DNA of 64,000 bases from Clostridia bacterium. GTDB lineage: Bacteria; Bacillota; Clostridia; Oscillospirales; Acutalibacteraceae. The stretch covers positions 1 to 64,000 of the forward strand of contig JAFZOL010000045.1 in NCBI GenBank assembly GCA_017550625.1, read 5' to 3'. A program made the position numbers and the translations under genes. Position 1 is the stretch's first letter. Every line of letters begins with the position of its first letter. This document shows positions 35,836 to 43,792 of the stretch, piece by piece. The notes under the pieces are model-generated. The model did no database searches and was not told the DNA's origin. It was given only the letters and a program-made list of their open reading frames with translations.

Positions 35836-36399
35836 TTGGAACAGGGAAATGATATTCTGCGCGTATGGCGAAAAGATCCGGACAGGGGCCTGCGTCTTTT
35901 GATCGACGCTTATGCCGGACCGGTATGGAAAATCGTGCGGCAAAAGCTTGCGGGCGCTGCCTGTGAAGCGGATATGGAAGAAACCGTAAACGATATCTTC
36001 CTTGAGATCGCTGAAAAAGCGGGGCGAGTCGACGAAGCAAAAGGAGCGCTGACCGCTTTTGTGCTGACGCTGGCTCGTCGCCGCGCGGTGGACGCTTATC
36101 GCAGGATCGCGCGCAGACAGGAATTCCCCGCCGAGGAGCCCCGTCCGGACGAGCCCGCGCAGGACAGCCCCGAAGAGCTTTTGCTTCAAAAAGAGGAACG
36201 CCGCAGGATGCTGTTGCTCCTTATGGAGCTGGGCGAGCCGGAGACGACGATCCTGTTCCGCCGCTATTATTACGGCGAAAGCTACGCTGAGATCGGCAAG
36301 GTCGTTCATCTCAGCGAAAACGCAGTGAACAAGCGCTGTTTGAAGGCGCTGCAAACGCTGCGCGAACAAATGAAAGGAGACGTATCCCATGACGAATAA
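35836..36399 (+). CDS. ECF-type RNA polymerase sigma factor
   Basis: 187 aa from a TTG at 35836. This start is chosen because GGAGAGGAGG lies 8 bases upstream, whereas the in-frame ATG at 35788 has no ribosome site. Region 2 (LIDAYAGPVWKIVRQKLAG, then AFVLTLARRRAVDAYRR) and region 4 (SYAEIGKVVHLSENAVNKRCLKAL, a helix-turn-helix) are both present, joined by an acidic linker. Such factors redirect transcription in response to envelope signals. The next gene overlaps its end by 11 bases and encodes a membrane protein, the usual position of an anti-sigma partner. Confidence 0.87.
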   Translation: MEQGNDILRVWRKDPDRGLRLLIDAYAGPVWKIVRQKLAGAACEADMEETVNDIFLEIAEKAGRVDEAKGALTAFVLTLARRRAVDAYRRIARRQEFPAEEPRPDEPAQDSPEELLLQKEERRRMLLLLMELGEPETTILFRRYYYGESYAEIGKVVHLSENAVNKRCLKALQTLREQMKGDVSHDE

Positions 36400-37859
36400 C
36401 ACATTCGAGTCGCTGTTTGCCTCGCTGGATGAAACAGAGCTTCAAACGCTTGTCAATGCGGGTGTGAACGTAAACGTGCCGGCGACGCGCAGCGAAAAAA
36501 AACGGTTGTATCATCTGACGAAAAAGAACACGGAACCCGTGCGGCGGTTCCCGAAGGGCCGCACCGTAAAAACAGTTTTATTTGCGGCGGCTTTACTGAC
36601 CGCATTCGTTCTCGTCGCAGGGGCGGTGGAACACTTTATATTACCCGCGACGATCCCGGAGCATATCGAAGGCTTTACGCTGCAGGCGGTAGATCCCGTT
36701 GTGATCGAGCAGGACGGTAAATTTGTCCCCGTGACGGCAACGTCGGACGGCTGCCGGATCACGCTGGAAGCCATCGTGAAAGGCGACGTGCTGAACAGGG
36801 ATCTGTTCACCGGCAAAGAGGTAAAAAATGAAAAGACGTACGCCGTGGTGACGATCAGGCCCGACGACGCCGCGCTGTATGAGGAATGGCAGACCGGCAA
36901 AAAAGGCGAACCGGACAGCATCTGGATGGTGGAAGGCTACGCGCCGCTGCCTATGTCCGGCTACGGCTGCAACTGGTTTATCGACGGCGTGGTGTATCAT
37001 CTGGCGGACGTAACGGACGCCGCTCTGTTTGCCGACCGCGAACTGTATCTCGCCGTCAGCGTCAACACGCCGGACTGGTCCGTGCTGCGTATGGACGAAC
37101 AGGGAAAATTCTATTATCTTGACCGCACCGTCGGGATGAGAGCCATTCTTCCGCTGCCGTTGGATACAAATAAAGCGGACCGCGCAAAAGCGGACCGCTA
37201 CGCGTCGGAGCACGGTTTTATTACCGAGCCCGATTACAGCTGGTATGACGGGCAAAACGCTTTGGACGACGCGTTCATTGCCTCCGGCGTGGATCTGACG
37301 CCTTATATCGGCGATAACGAATGGCGCGGTTCTTCTCCGCTGCAGTTCGGCGTGGCGGAGCATGCCCGGGAATGGCTTGCATTGTCGAAGGATCGCCCCG
37401 CCGACGGCGTGATCCCCGCCTCGTTCCTTTATGTATGATTACGCGCTTGAAAACAATGCGTCTCCCGCACAGAGCGAGCTGCCGGAAAACGCGGGGGCGC
37501 ACGCTTTTGAAAACGGCGACCAATGGTATTACGTCGGGCGCGACAGCTTTCTGCTCTACCCGGCGGACGGAACGGCTGCAAGACTCGTCGTTGTAAAACC
37601 CGGCGGCATCGTGATCGACGTGGAAGCGGATTTCAACGCGCTTGTAAACCGCCTGCTGGCTGAAAAAGCCGGTCACGCCCCGGGGGCCTATGCCGCGGAA
37701 TTGTATTTGCTGGGCGGATACAAGTTCAACCGCTTTGACCGGTATACGGAGGAAATGTACGATTCTGACGTGTATGATTACAGAGACGCGGGGGACGCGC
37801 GTTACGAAATCATCGGCGAATATTGGTCCTGCAACGGTACGGTGCAGGTCATCCTGTAA
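36389..37859 (+). pseudogene. Membrane-anchored anti-sigma-type protein, split by a 4-bp duplication
   Basis: First part 36389-37438 (349 aa): a cytosolic N-terminus of about 58 residues, one membrane helix (TVLFAAALLTAFVLVAGAV, about 58-78) and a large outer domain, the layout of a sigma-linked sensor; it overlaps the sigma gene by 11 bases. Second part 37431-37859 (142 aa) overlaps the first by 8 bases, has no ribosome site and no signal peptide. Bases 37430-37437 read TATGTATG; removing one TATG joins the frames seamlessly as ...ASFLYDYALENN..., giving one protein of about 489 residues. I therefore read it as one gene broken by a tandem duplication. Translational coupling of two real genes is the alternative. 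Confidence 0.65.
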
Positions 37860-37878
37860 CCGACCAACCCCTTTCGGG

Positions 37879-37910
37879 CCGGAAGCATCGCGCTTCCGGT
37901 CCTTTTCTTA
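37879..37910 (+). terminator. Intrinsic terminator
   Basis: CCGGAAGC/GCTTCCGG stem followed by TCCTTTTCTTA, ending the sigma factor unit. Confidence 0.8.
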
Positions 37911-37990
37911 TTTAGATGCCTTTAAGCCGGTTCAGCAGTCGGGGATGCGGATATTTTTTTTGCGGGAGAGATCCCGCTTTGCGCGGCGGG

Positions 37991-40099
37991 TCAGGTTCGC
38001 GGGCCCGGTTCCCCGAGCCGCAGCGAAAGCGTGTGGCTGCCGCTGTCCACGGCGATCTCATCCGCCCCGCGTCCGGCGCGGCAGAAGCGGCAGTCGTAAC
38101 GGGCGAACGGGGTCGGAACCGGCGCGCCGTCCACGGTGAATTTCCCGCCGTAGGATACGGCGATCGTGCCGCAGCGCGTCTCGTAGCGGACGTCGCCCTG
38201 TTCAAACACGGCGCGGTTCTTCCTGATCCGCGCGACGAAAGATCCAAAATCCTCGCTGTCCTCATCCGAGAGCTCGGTGATATAGGCGTGGTACTCCCCG
38301 CCTTCGCGGCAGAGGTCGAATTCGCTTTTCGGCACGTAGGGCGCGTCGGGCGAGACTTTTTTCAAATTCCCGAACAGCCCCTTGAGCGACGTTTGATCAT
38401 AGGGCTTGTAGGCGAGCGGGCCGTTCGCGAGCACGGCGGCGAACACCCCGTTTTTGCGCGCGAACACGGCGCGCTCTTCGAGGATCACCTCGTCCCAGAG
38501 GTCGCGCGGCAGATAGAGGTGGGTCATATTTGCGACGGCGGCCTCGCCGAAGCGCTTTTTGTCCGGCAGCCGGTAGACCGTGACGTTCACGTTTTCGTGC
38601 TGCGCGCTCATGGGCCGCCTGCCGTTGCCGATCCAATAGCCGGGCGACGCGCCGAAGCGGCTTTTTCCGTTCCCCGCCGGGTGGGTCGTGAACAGAGCAA
38701 CGTTTTCGCACACGTTTGCCGACCACACGTGCTCCTGCGAGCCGCAGCGCCCGGGGTCGTTCTTCACGGCGGTCGAAAGGGCGTATTTCGCGGTGCGGAA
38801 GGTTATCACGTCGCCGCGCCCGAGGGCGATGCCGTGCGTCATCATCTCGTGGCGCTTTGCGAACTTCACGGGGTCGATGAGCCTTAAAAACGAGACGTCG
38901 AGAAAGCGGAAATAGTGGACGAAGGCGTTTCGCAGCATGCCGTTCGTTTTGAGGTACCTTATGGTATTTCCGATCACCTGCGGGTTCGTGAAGGCCTCGG
39001 CGCCGAGCTGCGCCATGATCCTGTGCGGCTCCTGCCCCACGAGCCCCTCCGAAACAAGGTCGTCCGGCGACAGGCCGCTGCTCATTTTCACGCCGAAGGT
39101 TTCGTTTGTGAGGGCGATATCCCTGATCGCGTCGGGCAGGGAATAGAGCCCTTTTTCTACGAGGTCGGTGAAGCAGATGAGAATGCTGCCGGGCTTCTTT
39201 TCAAGGCGCGCCTTGATCGCCGCCCTCTCGCTCTCGGGAAGATTCGGGTCGGCGAGCTGCCGCGCGGCGGCTTCTTTTCCCCACAGCGCGTCGATCGCGG
39301 GCTGGATGCTGTTGCCGCAGGCGTTGCCCGCCTTGTTGTTGCCGTACATGCGCGAGCTCGCGGGCACGAAGCGCCCGTTCACGGCGGTGAGGGCAACGTC
39401 GAGCCATAAAAGATGCATGACCGTGCGCATATCCTCCGCGAGGGCGCGGTCGTTCACATAGGCGATGAAATTCGCCATCGGCGCGAGATCCTCGGCGAGA
39501 TAGTTGTTGCTGAGGTATTCCGAAAACCCGTACCGGAAGCGCTGCTTTATCCACGCGCGTACGCGCCCCTCGGCCTTTTTGCGGTGCTGCCGCCCGGTCA
39601 TGCCGCTGTTCGAGAAAACCTCGTCCTCCCACTCCTGCCCGGCCAGATACTCGCTCACGGCGAACAGGATCTGATGGTTCTCGGACCAGTAGCACATGCT
39701 GTCGTGCCCGGGCTCGTCCATGAAGTATTTGAAGCCGAGAAACGTGTCGCGGATGAGCGCCTTCGCGCGGGGGCTGAGTGCGCCGGCGCAGTCTTTATAA
39801 ATTTTGAACAGCAGCTGCGCTCTGAAATCGGCGCAGTCGTAGCGGCGATCGAGGTAATCGGCCTGCGCCGACAGCATCGAAAACGCCTGCTCCTCGGTGA
39901 AGGGGACGTCCCCTCCCCCCGAGAGGAAGCGGTAGAGGTCCTCGAACCGCCTGCCGTCGGCGTCGGCGGTATAGAGCTCAAGGTCTTCGTCGTCGGGCAG
40001 GTCCTTCGGCGGCTTTTTCGCCATCAGCACCGCGATCTCCGCCCCCGTGCCCAAGAGCGCCGCGCCGAGCGCCAGCCCCGCAGGTTTGAATATCTTCAC
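37991..40099 (-). CDS. Large protein of unknown function, helical then beta-rich
   Basis: 702 aa from a GTG at 40099 with GGAGGGGG 5 bases upstream. The N-terminus (PAGLALGAALLGTGAEIAVLMA) could be a short anchor or signal. Residues 60-480 are helical and aromatic (FKYFMDEPGHDSMCYWSENHQILFAVSEYLAGQ; RYGFSEYLSNNYLAEDL; YWIGNGRRPMSAQHENV), and the last 200 are beta-rich. Asn-His and Tyr-Trp pairs within a helical N-half followed by a beta C-half recall (alpha/alpha)6-toroid polysaccharide lyases, but I see no decisive motif. It stands alone on the minus strand between two unrelated genes. Product call left open. Confidence 0.6.
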   Translation of the reverse strand: MKIFKPAGLALGAALLGTGAEIAVLMAKKPPKDLPDDEDLELYTADADGRRFEDLYRFLSGGGDVPFTEEQAFSMLSAQADYLDRRYDCADFRAQLLFKIYKDCAGALSPRAKALIRDTFLGFKYFMDEPGHDSMCYWSENHQILFAVSEYLAGQEWEDEVFSNSGMTGRQHRKKAEGRVRAWIKQRFRYGFSEYLSNNYLAEDLAPMANFIAYVNDRALAEDMRTVMHLLWLDVALTAVNGRFVPASSRMYGNNKAGNACGNSIQPAIDALWGKEAAARQLADPNLPESERAAIKARLEKKPGSILICFTDLVEKGLYSLPDAIRDIALTNETFGVKMSSGLSPDDLVSEGLVGQEPHRIMAQLGAEAFTNPQVIGNTIRYLKTNGMLRNAFVHYFRFLDVSFLRLIDPVKFAKRHEMMTHGIALGRGDVITFRTAKYALSTAVKNDPGRCGSQEHVWSANVCENVALFTTHPAGNGKSRFGASPGYWIGNGRRPMSAQHENVNVTVYRLPDKKRFGEAAVANMTHLYLPRDLWDEVILEERAVFARKNGVFAAVLANGPLAYKPYDQTSLKGLFGNLKKVSPDAPYVPKSEFDLCREGGEYHAYITELSDEDSEDFGSFVARIRKNRAVFEQGDVRYETRCGTIAVSYGGKFTVDGAPVPTPFARYDCRFCRAGRGADEIAVDSGSHTLSLRLGEPGPRT

Positions 40100-40188
40100 C
40101 GTTCCCCCTCCTCTCCGCTGTTTTATCTGTTATTGAAACGGGCAATAGCCCGTGATCATCCCGAGTCCGGATCGATATTACAAGCCTG

Positions 40189-40968
40189 TCAATCCGCGAG
40201 CCCGAGTTTTTTCAACCGGGCTTTGATCGCGTTTTCAGACCGTTTCATCGTTGCGGCGATCTCGGGGATCGACACGTTTTTCAGATACAGATCGAGCAGC
40301 AGGTCTTCCTGTTCTTTTGTCCACGGGAGGCCCTCGTTTTCGGCTTTTATCCGTTCGGGGGCATTCCCTGTTTTTGACGCTTCTTTTTTCTGTTTTTCTT
40401 CCGCCGCGTGCGACAAAACGGCGTCAAGATGGTCTACGATGAACCGCTGCGCGTCTTTTTTATAATAGACCGCGGTGAATTCGCCGTTTCTGCCGAGCCT
40501 TTTTTCCGTGACGATCCCAAGCGCCTGCCCTTGGTCGGTGGGCCTTTTCAGCTGTTTTCCGTCCTTGGCGGTCATCTCCTGCAGCAAGCCGACCGAAATC
40601 AGCCATGAGGTCAACGTTGTATACGTCAGCTTCACATGTCCTTCGTCTGCCAGCTCGTTGAATCGTTCGGTGATCTCTTTGATCGGAATAGGGTCTTCGG
40701 AAAAACGGAAGCCCGTGAGCTGCGCGTCCGTCAGACAAAACGGCTCCTTTTTCTTTTTGGCATTCGGCGGGCTGTCCTGCGCGGCCGGCACGCCGCCGTT
40801 TTCGATCAGCTGCCGCAGCACGTCGGAAACGAAAAACAGGCAGCGCGAAACGCGCACGTTGTTGATCACGTCCGTTTCGGCCGCTTCTCTGTCGGTGACC
40901 GGATCGATCCCGTTTGCCATTTTGTCGATATAGGTCTTTGCCCTCTGCATGATCTCAAGATCGTCCAT
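40189..40968 (-). CDS. Putative DNA-associated protein with C-terminal HTH/Myb-like domain
   Basis: 259 aa from the ATG at 40968, preceded by GGAGGC; an upstream extension of the same frame has no ribosome site. Residues 1-55 (RAKTYIDKMANGIDPVTD, then NVRVSRCLFFVSDVLRQLIENG) resemble a small domain found fused to UvrD/RecQ-type helicases in Clostridia. The middle part is predicted winged-helix-like (FNELADEGHVKLTYTTLTSWLISVGLLQEM). The end (PWTKEQEDLLLDLYLKNVSIPEIAATMKRSENAIKARLKKLGL, residues 210-256) is a Myb/SANT or sigma-like helix-turn-helix. No membrane segment. Role unknown; DNA binding is inferred. Confidence 0.65.
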   Translation of the reverse strand: MDDLEIMQRAKTYIDKMANGIDPVTDREAAETDVINNVRVSRCLFFVSDVLRQLIENGGVPAAQDSPPNAKKKKEPFCLTDAQLTGFRFSEDPIPIKEITERFNELADEGHVKLTYTTLTSWLISVGLLQEMTAKDGKQLKRPTDQGQALGIVTEKRLGRNGEFTAVYYKKDAQRFIVDHLDAVLSHAAEEKQKKEASKTGNAPERIKAENEGLPWTKEQEDLLLDLYLKNVSIPEIAATMKRSENAIKARLKKLGLAD

Positions 40969-41022
40969 TGTATTTGCCTCCGTGATTCTTTGTCCCGTCC
41001 GTTTCCCGTGACGTCTTCTTCT

Positions 41023-41051
41023 ATTGAACCATATTTTCGCGAAAAAGGCAA
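41023..41051 (-). promoter_or_regulatory. Promoter, TTGCCT-N17-TTCAAT
   Basis: Hexamers at 41046-41051 and 41023-41028, 55 bases before the HTH protein start. Confidence 0.45.
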
Positions 41052-41099
41052 GATTCAACGGGGGCGAAGCGGCACAAATCACAAAAAAAGAACGCGTAT

Positions 41100-41128
41100 T
41101 TGCATTTTTAAGCGAAAGCGTGTATAAT
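41100..41128 (+). promoter_or_regulatory. Promoter, TTGCAT-N17-TATAAT
   Basis: Hexamers at 41100-41105 and 41123-41128, upstream of the GTG start at 41161. Confidence 0.8.
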
Positions 41129-41160
41129 GAGACAAAAGAATCCGAAAAGAGGGATCGCCC

Positions 41161-42015
41161 GTGTCCGCCGTGTTCACGTTTCTCAGAAAGGCATTCAGTT
41201 TGTTGTTCTCGCTCCTGTTTTCGCTGTCCGGGGCGCTGTCGGCGCCGCCGACGGTCACGACCGGGGCGCTCACGCCCGTCAAAGAATACGAATACCCCTA
41301 TTCCGAGGGCGCGGCGTTCTGCCAGGGGATCACGACCGACGGGGCGTATCTCTACGGCACGGGCTGCATCAAATACTTAAACTATAACGCCGTGACGAAA
41401 ATCGACGCCGCCACGGGCGAGATTTTGCTCGTCAACGATATGTGCCTGCCCGCCGACCTTGTCGCCAAAGGCTATTCGCACCTCGGCGACTGCGCGTACT
41501 GCGACGGCAAACTCTACGCCGCGTGCGAGGCGTTCTTTTTCAAAGACCCCGCCGTGATGGTGTTCGACGCCGATACACTCGGTTTCCTCGAATACCACGT
41601 CCTGCCGCCCGAGGGGCAGGGCAACGGGCACTTCCCGTGGCTGTGCGTCGACAACGGCACCGTCTATTATACGCAGGCGCGCGCCGTGGACGAGGTGCGC
41701 ATGCTCGACCTCGCCGACTTCTCTTATAAGGGCGCGATCAAGCTCGACCGGACCCTCACGCAGGTCACCGGCGGCGATATCTACGGCGGCACGCTGTATC
41801 TCTCGTCCAACGAAGGCGGCGGCGAAAAGGTCACCTACGCGGTCGACCTTGCCACGGGCGAAACGACACCCGACTTCGTCCGGCAGACGGGCGGCGCCCT
41901 CACCGAGGCGGAGGGCCTCGCCGTTTTCCCGACCGGAACCGGGGCGCTGTTTTACTACCTCGACGTAACGCTCGCCTCGAAGGCCTCGATCAGGGTCTAT
42001 TCGTTCGGCGGATGA
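41161..42015 (+). CDS. Exported beta-propeller-like protein
   Basis: 284 aa from a GTG at 41161 with AGAGGGA upstream. The N-terminal 30 residues (FTFLRKAFSLLFSLLFSLSGALSA) form a signal peptide or membrane anchor. The rest has repeated strands of the type GITTDGAYLYGTGCIKYLNYNAVTKIDAATGEI and DCAYCDGKLYAACEAFFF, the pattern of WD/NHL-type propellers. No catalytic motif was found. It is a single gene with its own promoter. A carbohydrate- or protein-binding surface role is the simplest reading. Confidence 0.65.
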   Translation: MSAVFTFLRKAFSLLFSLLFSLSGALSAPPTVTTGALTPVKEYEYPYSEGAAFCQGITTDGAYLYGTGCIKYLNYNAVTKIDAATGEILLVNDMCLPADLVAKGYSHLGDCAYCDGKLYAACEAFFFKDPAVMVFDADTLGFLEYHVLPPEGQGNGHFPWLCVDNGTVYYTQARAVDEVRMLDLADFSYKGAIKLDRTLTQVTGGDIYGGTLYLSSNEGGGEKVTYAVDLATGETTPDFVRQTGGALTEAEGLAVFPTGTGALFYYLDVTLASKASIRVYSFGG

Positions 42016-42041
42016 GGGGCTTTTCCGGCGAAAACCCGCGC

Positions 42042-42070
42042 TTGCTTTTCCGTATGCATCCTGATATAAT
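42042..42070 (+). promoter_or_regulatory. Promoter, TTGCTT-N17-TATAAT
   Basis: Hexamers at 42042-42047 and 42065-42070. It still precedes the decayed secreted-protein gene at 42117. Confidence 0.75.
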
Positions 42071-42116
42071 AAATATCAGTTTATCCGAACATACCCCCCC
42101 CCACGGAGGTATTTTT

Positions 42117-42542
42117 ATGAAGCGATCCGCCCTGAAGCGCCTTGTCTGCGTCCTGCTCGCGTGCGCCCTGCCGGTCCCGTGCGTCGCCCTCGCCTTCGCC
42201 GAAGAAGAGGCCGACGGGTGAAGGATCCCCACGATCCGGATCCGCGGCAAGACCGCGTAGCTCTATAAAAACGCCGACTCGCCCGACCGGCAGATCGACG
42301 CCTCGTCCGGGGCGTTCCCGGACGACACCTGTTACCTCAAATACTGCCCGCACGGCGAGTGGTACGGCGAGTTCTGCCGGCTGCTCAACTACATCATCGA
42401 AAAGGGACCCGCCGAAAACGCCGGCGCCGCCGTGACGAGACTTGTGAAAACGGCGCGCTCGCTCATCGAGACGCTTATTGCCCGCCTGCGCGAAATGATC
42501 GCCCACATCAAAGGGGAAGACAGATGTTTTTCTCTTTGGTAA
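42117..42542 (+). pseudogene. Secreted protein gene broken by two nonsense codons
   Basis: The ATG at 42117 has GGAGG 9 bases upstream and opens a signal peptide (LVCVLLACALPVPCVALAFA). TGA at 42219-42221 and TAG at 42258-42260 interrupt a frame that then stays open to 42542. Reading across them gives IPTIRIRGKTA-LYKNAD, similar to the opening of secreted alpha/beta-hydrolase-like proteins of Clostridia, then TCYLKYCPHGEWYGEFCRLLNYII and a long amphipathic helix. Each stop is one substitution from Trp or Gln. The enzymatic core is missing too, so the locus has both deletion and nonsense damage. The promoter is intact. Confidence 0.65.
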
Positions 42543-42574
42543 AATAAAAACTAAAAAGAAAGGACAACAATGCA

Positions 42575-42862
42575 ATGGCTGAAAGGTTTCCCGGAATTGA
42601 TTGGTATTGTGACCGCTGTAATTCATACCTGAACATCCAACCAGGCTTCGACGATCATCACAGTGTGTGGGAGTGCACGGAATGTGGCTACAGAAATAGT
42701 ATTTCTGCTGATGAAATCTACGATTCAGAAGAGTCTTTCAGAAATAACTTTACTCTTTGGAACAGTGATGACGACGATGAGGATGATATCCCTGAGGGAT
42801 GCAGAGCCTGTGGAGGCCCGTATCCGAACTGTACCACCAGTTGCCCGTTGTTTGACGATTGA
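42575..42862 (+). CDS. Small zinc-ribbon protein (Sec23/Sec24 zinc-finger-like)
   Basis: 95 aa, cytosolic. Cys pairs YCDRCNSY (residues 11-18) and CTECGYRN (about 34-41) make one zinc ribbon. A second cluster CRACGGPYPNCTTSC lies near the end, after a run of Asp/Glu (DDDDEDD). Base composition is noticeably more AT-rich than its neighbours, which hints at separate origin. The ribosome site AAAGAAAGGAC is present. Function unknown; similar short proteins are common in gut Clostridia. Confidence 0.68.
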   Translation: MAERFPGIDWYCDRCNSYLNIQPGFDDHHSVWECTECGYRNSISADEIYDSEESFRNNFTLWNSDDDDEDDIPEGCRACGGPYPNCTTSCPLFDD

Positions 42863-42880
42863 TTCTTTTCATCCCGAAAA

Positions 42881-42925
42881 AAACCGCGCCCTCTGCAAGC
42901 CGCAGGGGGGCGCGGTTTTTGTTTC
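42881..42925 (+). terminator. Intrinsic terminator
   Basis: AAACCGCGCCC/GGGCGCGGTTT stem followed by TTGTTT. Confidence 0.8.
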
Positions 42926-42944
42926 GCGAAAACGCGCGGGGGAT

Positions 42945-42973
42945 TTGCATTTTCGCGTCTGGCGTGGTATAAT
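42945..42973 (+). promoter_or_regulatory. Promoter, TTGCAT-N17-TATAAT
   Basis: Hexamers at 42945-42950 and 42968-42973, 33 bases before the nucleoside phosphorylase start. Confidence 0.8.
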
Positions 42974-43006
42974 CAGAAAAACGGGAGAAAAAGGAGGAAC
43001 AGGCGT

Positions 43007-43774
43007 ATGATAACCGAATCGTTCGACGGCCTGACGCCCGCGAAGATCAACGTGCCGAAAAACGAAAACGCCGTGAAGGTCGACGCCGTGATTTATACGT
43101 TCTCGCGCAAGATCGAGGAATACGTCGCCGAAGCCTTCGCCTGCGAAAAGGCGGGTGAGATGTTCATGGCGCACGGGTCGAGCACCGTGTATACGTTCCG
43201 GTATCACGGCAAGACCTTCGGCTTTTACCGCACGTGGGTCGGCGCGCCCGCCTGTGTGGGGGCGCTCGAGGAGCTCGCGGCGATCTTAAACACCCGCAAG
43301 GTGATCCATTTCGGCGGGGCGGGGTGCCTTAACAAAGAGATCGCGCGCGGCAAGGTGATGGTGCCGACTGAGGCGTACCGGGACGAGGGCACCTCGTATC
43401 ACTACGCCTCGGCGTCGGACTATATCCCGGTCAAAAACGCGGGCGTCGTGGCGGCGTTCATGGAAAAAAGCGGCGTCCCTTACGTCCCGGGCAAGACGTG
43501 GACGACCGACGCCTTTTACCGCGAGACGCTCGGCAACTTCGAAAAACGCAAGGCGGACGGCTGCATCTCGGTGGAGATGGAGGGCGCGTCGGTGCAGGCG
43601 ATGTGCGATTTCAGGGGTCTTGACCTTTATATGTTCTTCACAAGCGGCGACCTGCTCGACGCCCCGGAATGGACCGACAGAAAACAGGAAGGGCAGATTG
43701 AACACACGCAGCACGACGCGGGGCATTTCGGCATCGCCCTCGCCCTCGCCGACTGCGTGACGGACTTGGAATAA
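43007..43774 (+). CDS. Nucleoside phosphorylase (uridine phosphorylase-like)
   Basis: 255 aa, cytosolic. The PNP/UDP family marks are IHFGGAGCLNKEIARG near residue 104 (phosphate site) and CISVEMEGASVQAMC near 185 (the ribose-binding Glu-Met-Glu). It would split a nucleoside with phosphate to a free base and ribose 1-phosphate. AAGGAGG lies 8 bases before the ATG. The base preference cannot be read with confidence; the closest look is to the uridine or broad-specificity branch. It is cotranscribed with the flavin oxidoreductase gene 18 bases downstream, a pairing I do not recognise as a known pathway. Confidence 0.85.
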   Translation: MITESFDGLTPAKINVPKNENAVKVDAVIYTFSRKIEEYVAEAFACEKAGEMFMAHGSSTVYTFRYHGKTFGFYRTWVGAPACVGALEELAAILNTRKVIHFGGAGCLNKEIARGKVMVPTEAYRDEGTSYHYASASDYIPVKNAGVVAAFMEKSGVPYVPGKTWTTDAFYRETLGNFEKRKADGCISVEMEGASVQAMCDFRGLDLYMFFTSGDLLDAPEWTDRKQEGQIEHTQHDAGHFGIALALADCVTDLE

Positions 43775-43792
43775 TCACTTTTGGAGGGGCTT

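Noticed and set aside
42219-42260. Stop-codon reassignment (TGA as Trp, TAG as Gln)
   Set aside because: All other genes use both codons as normal stops; nonsense mutation in a decaying gene is simpler.
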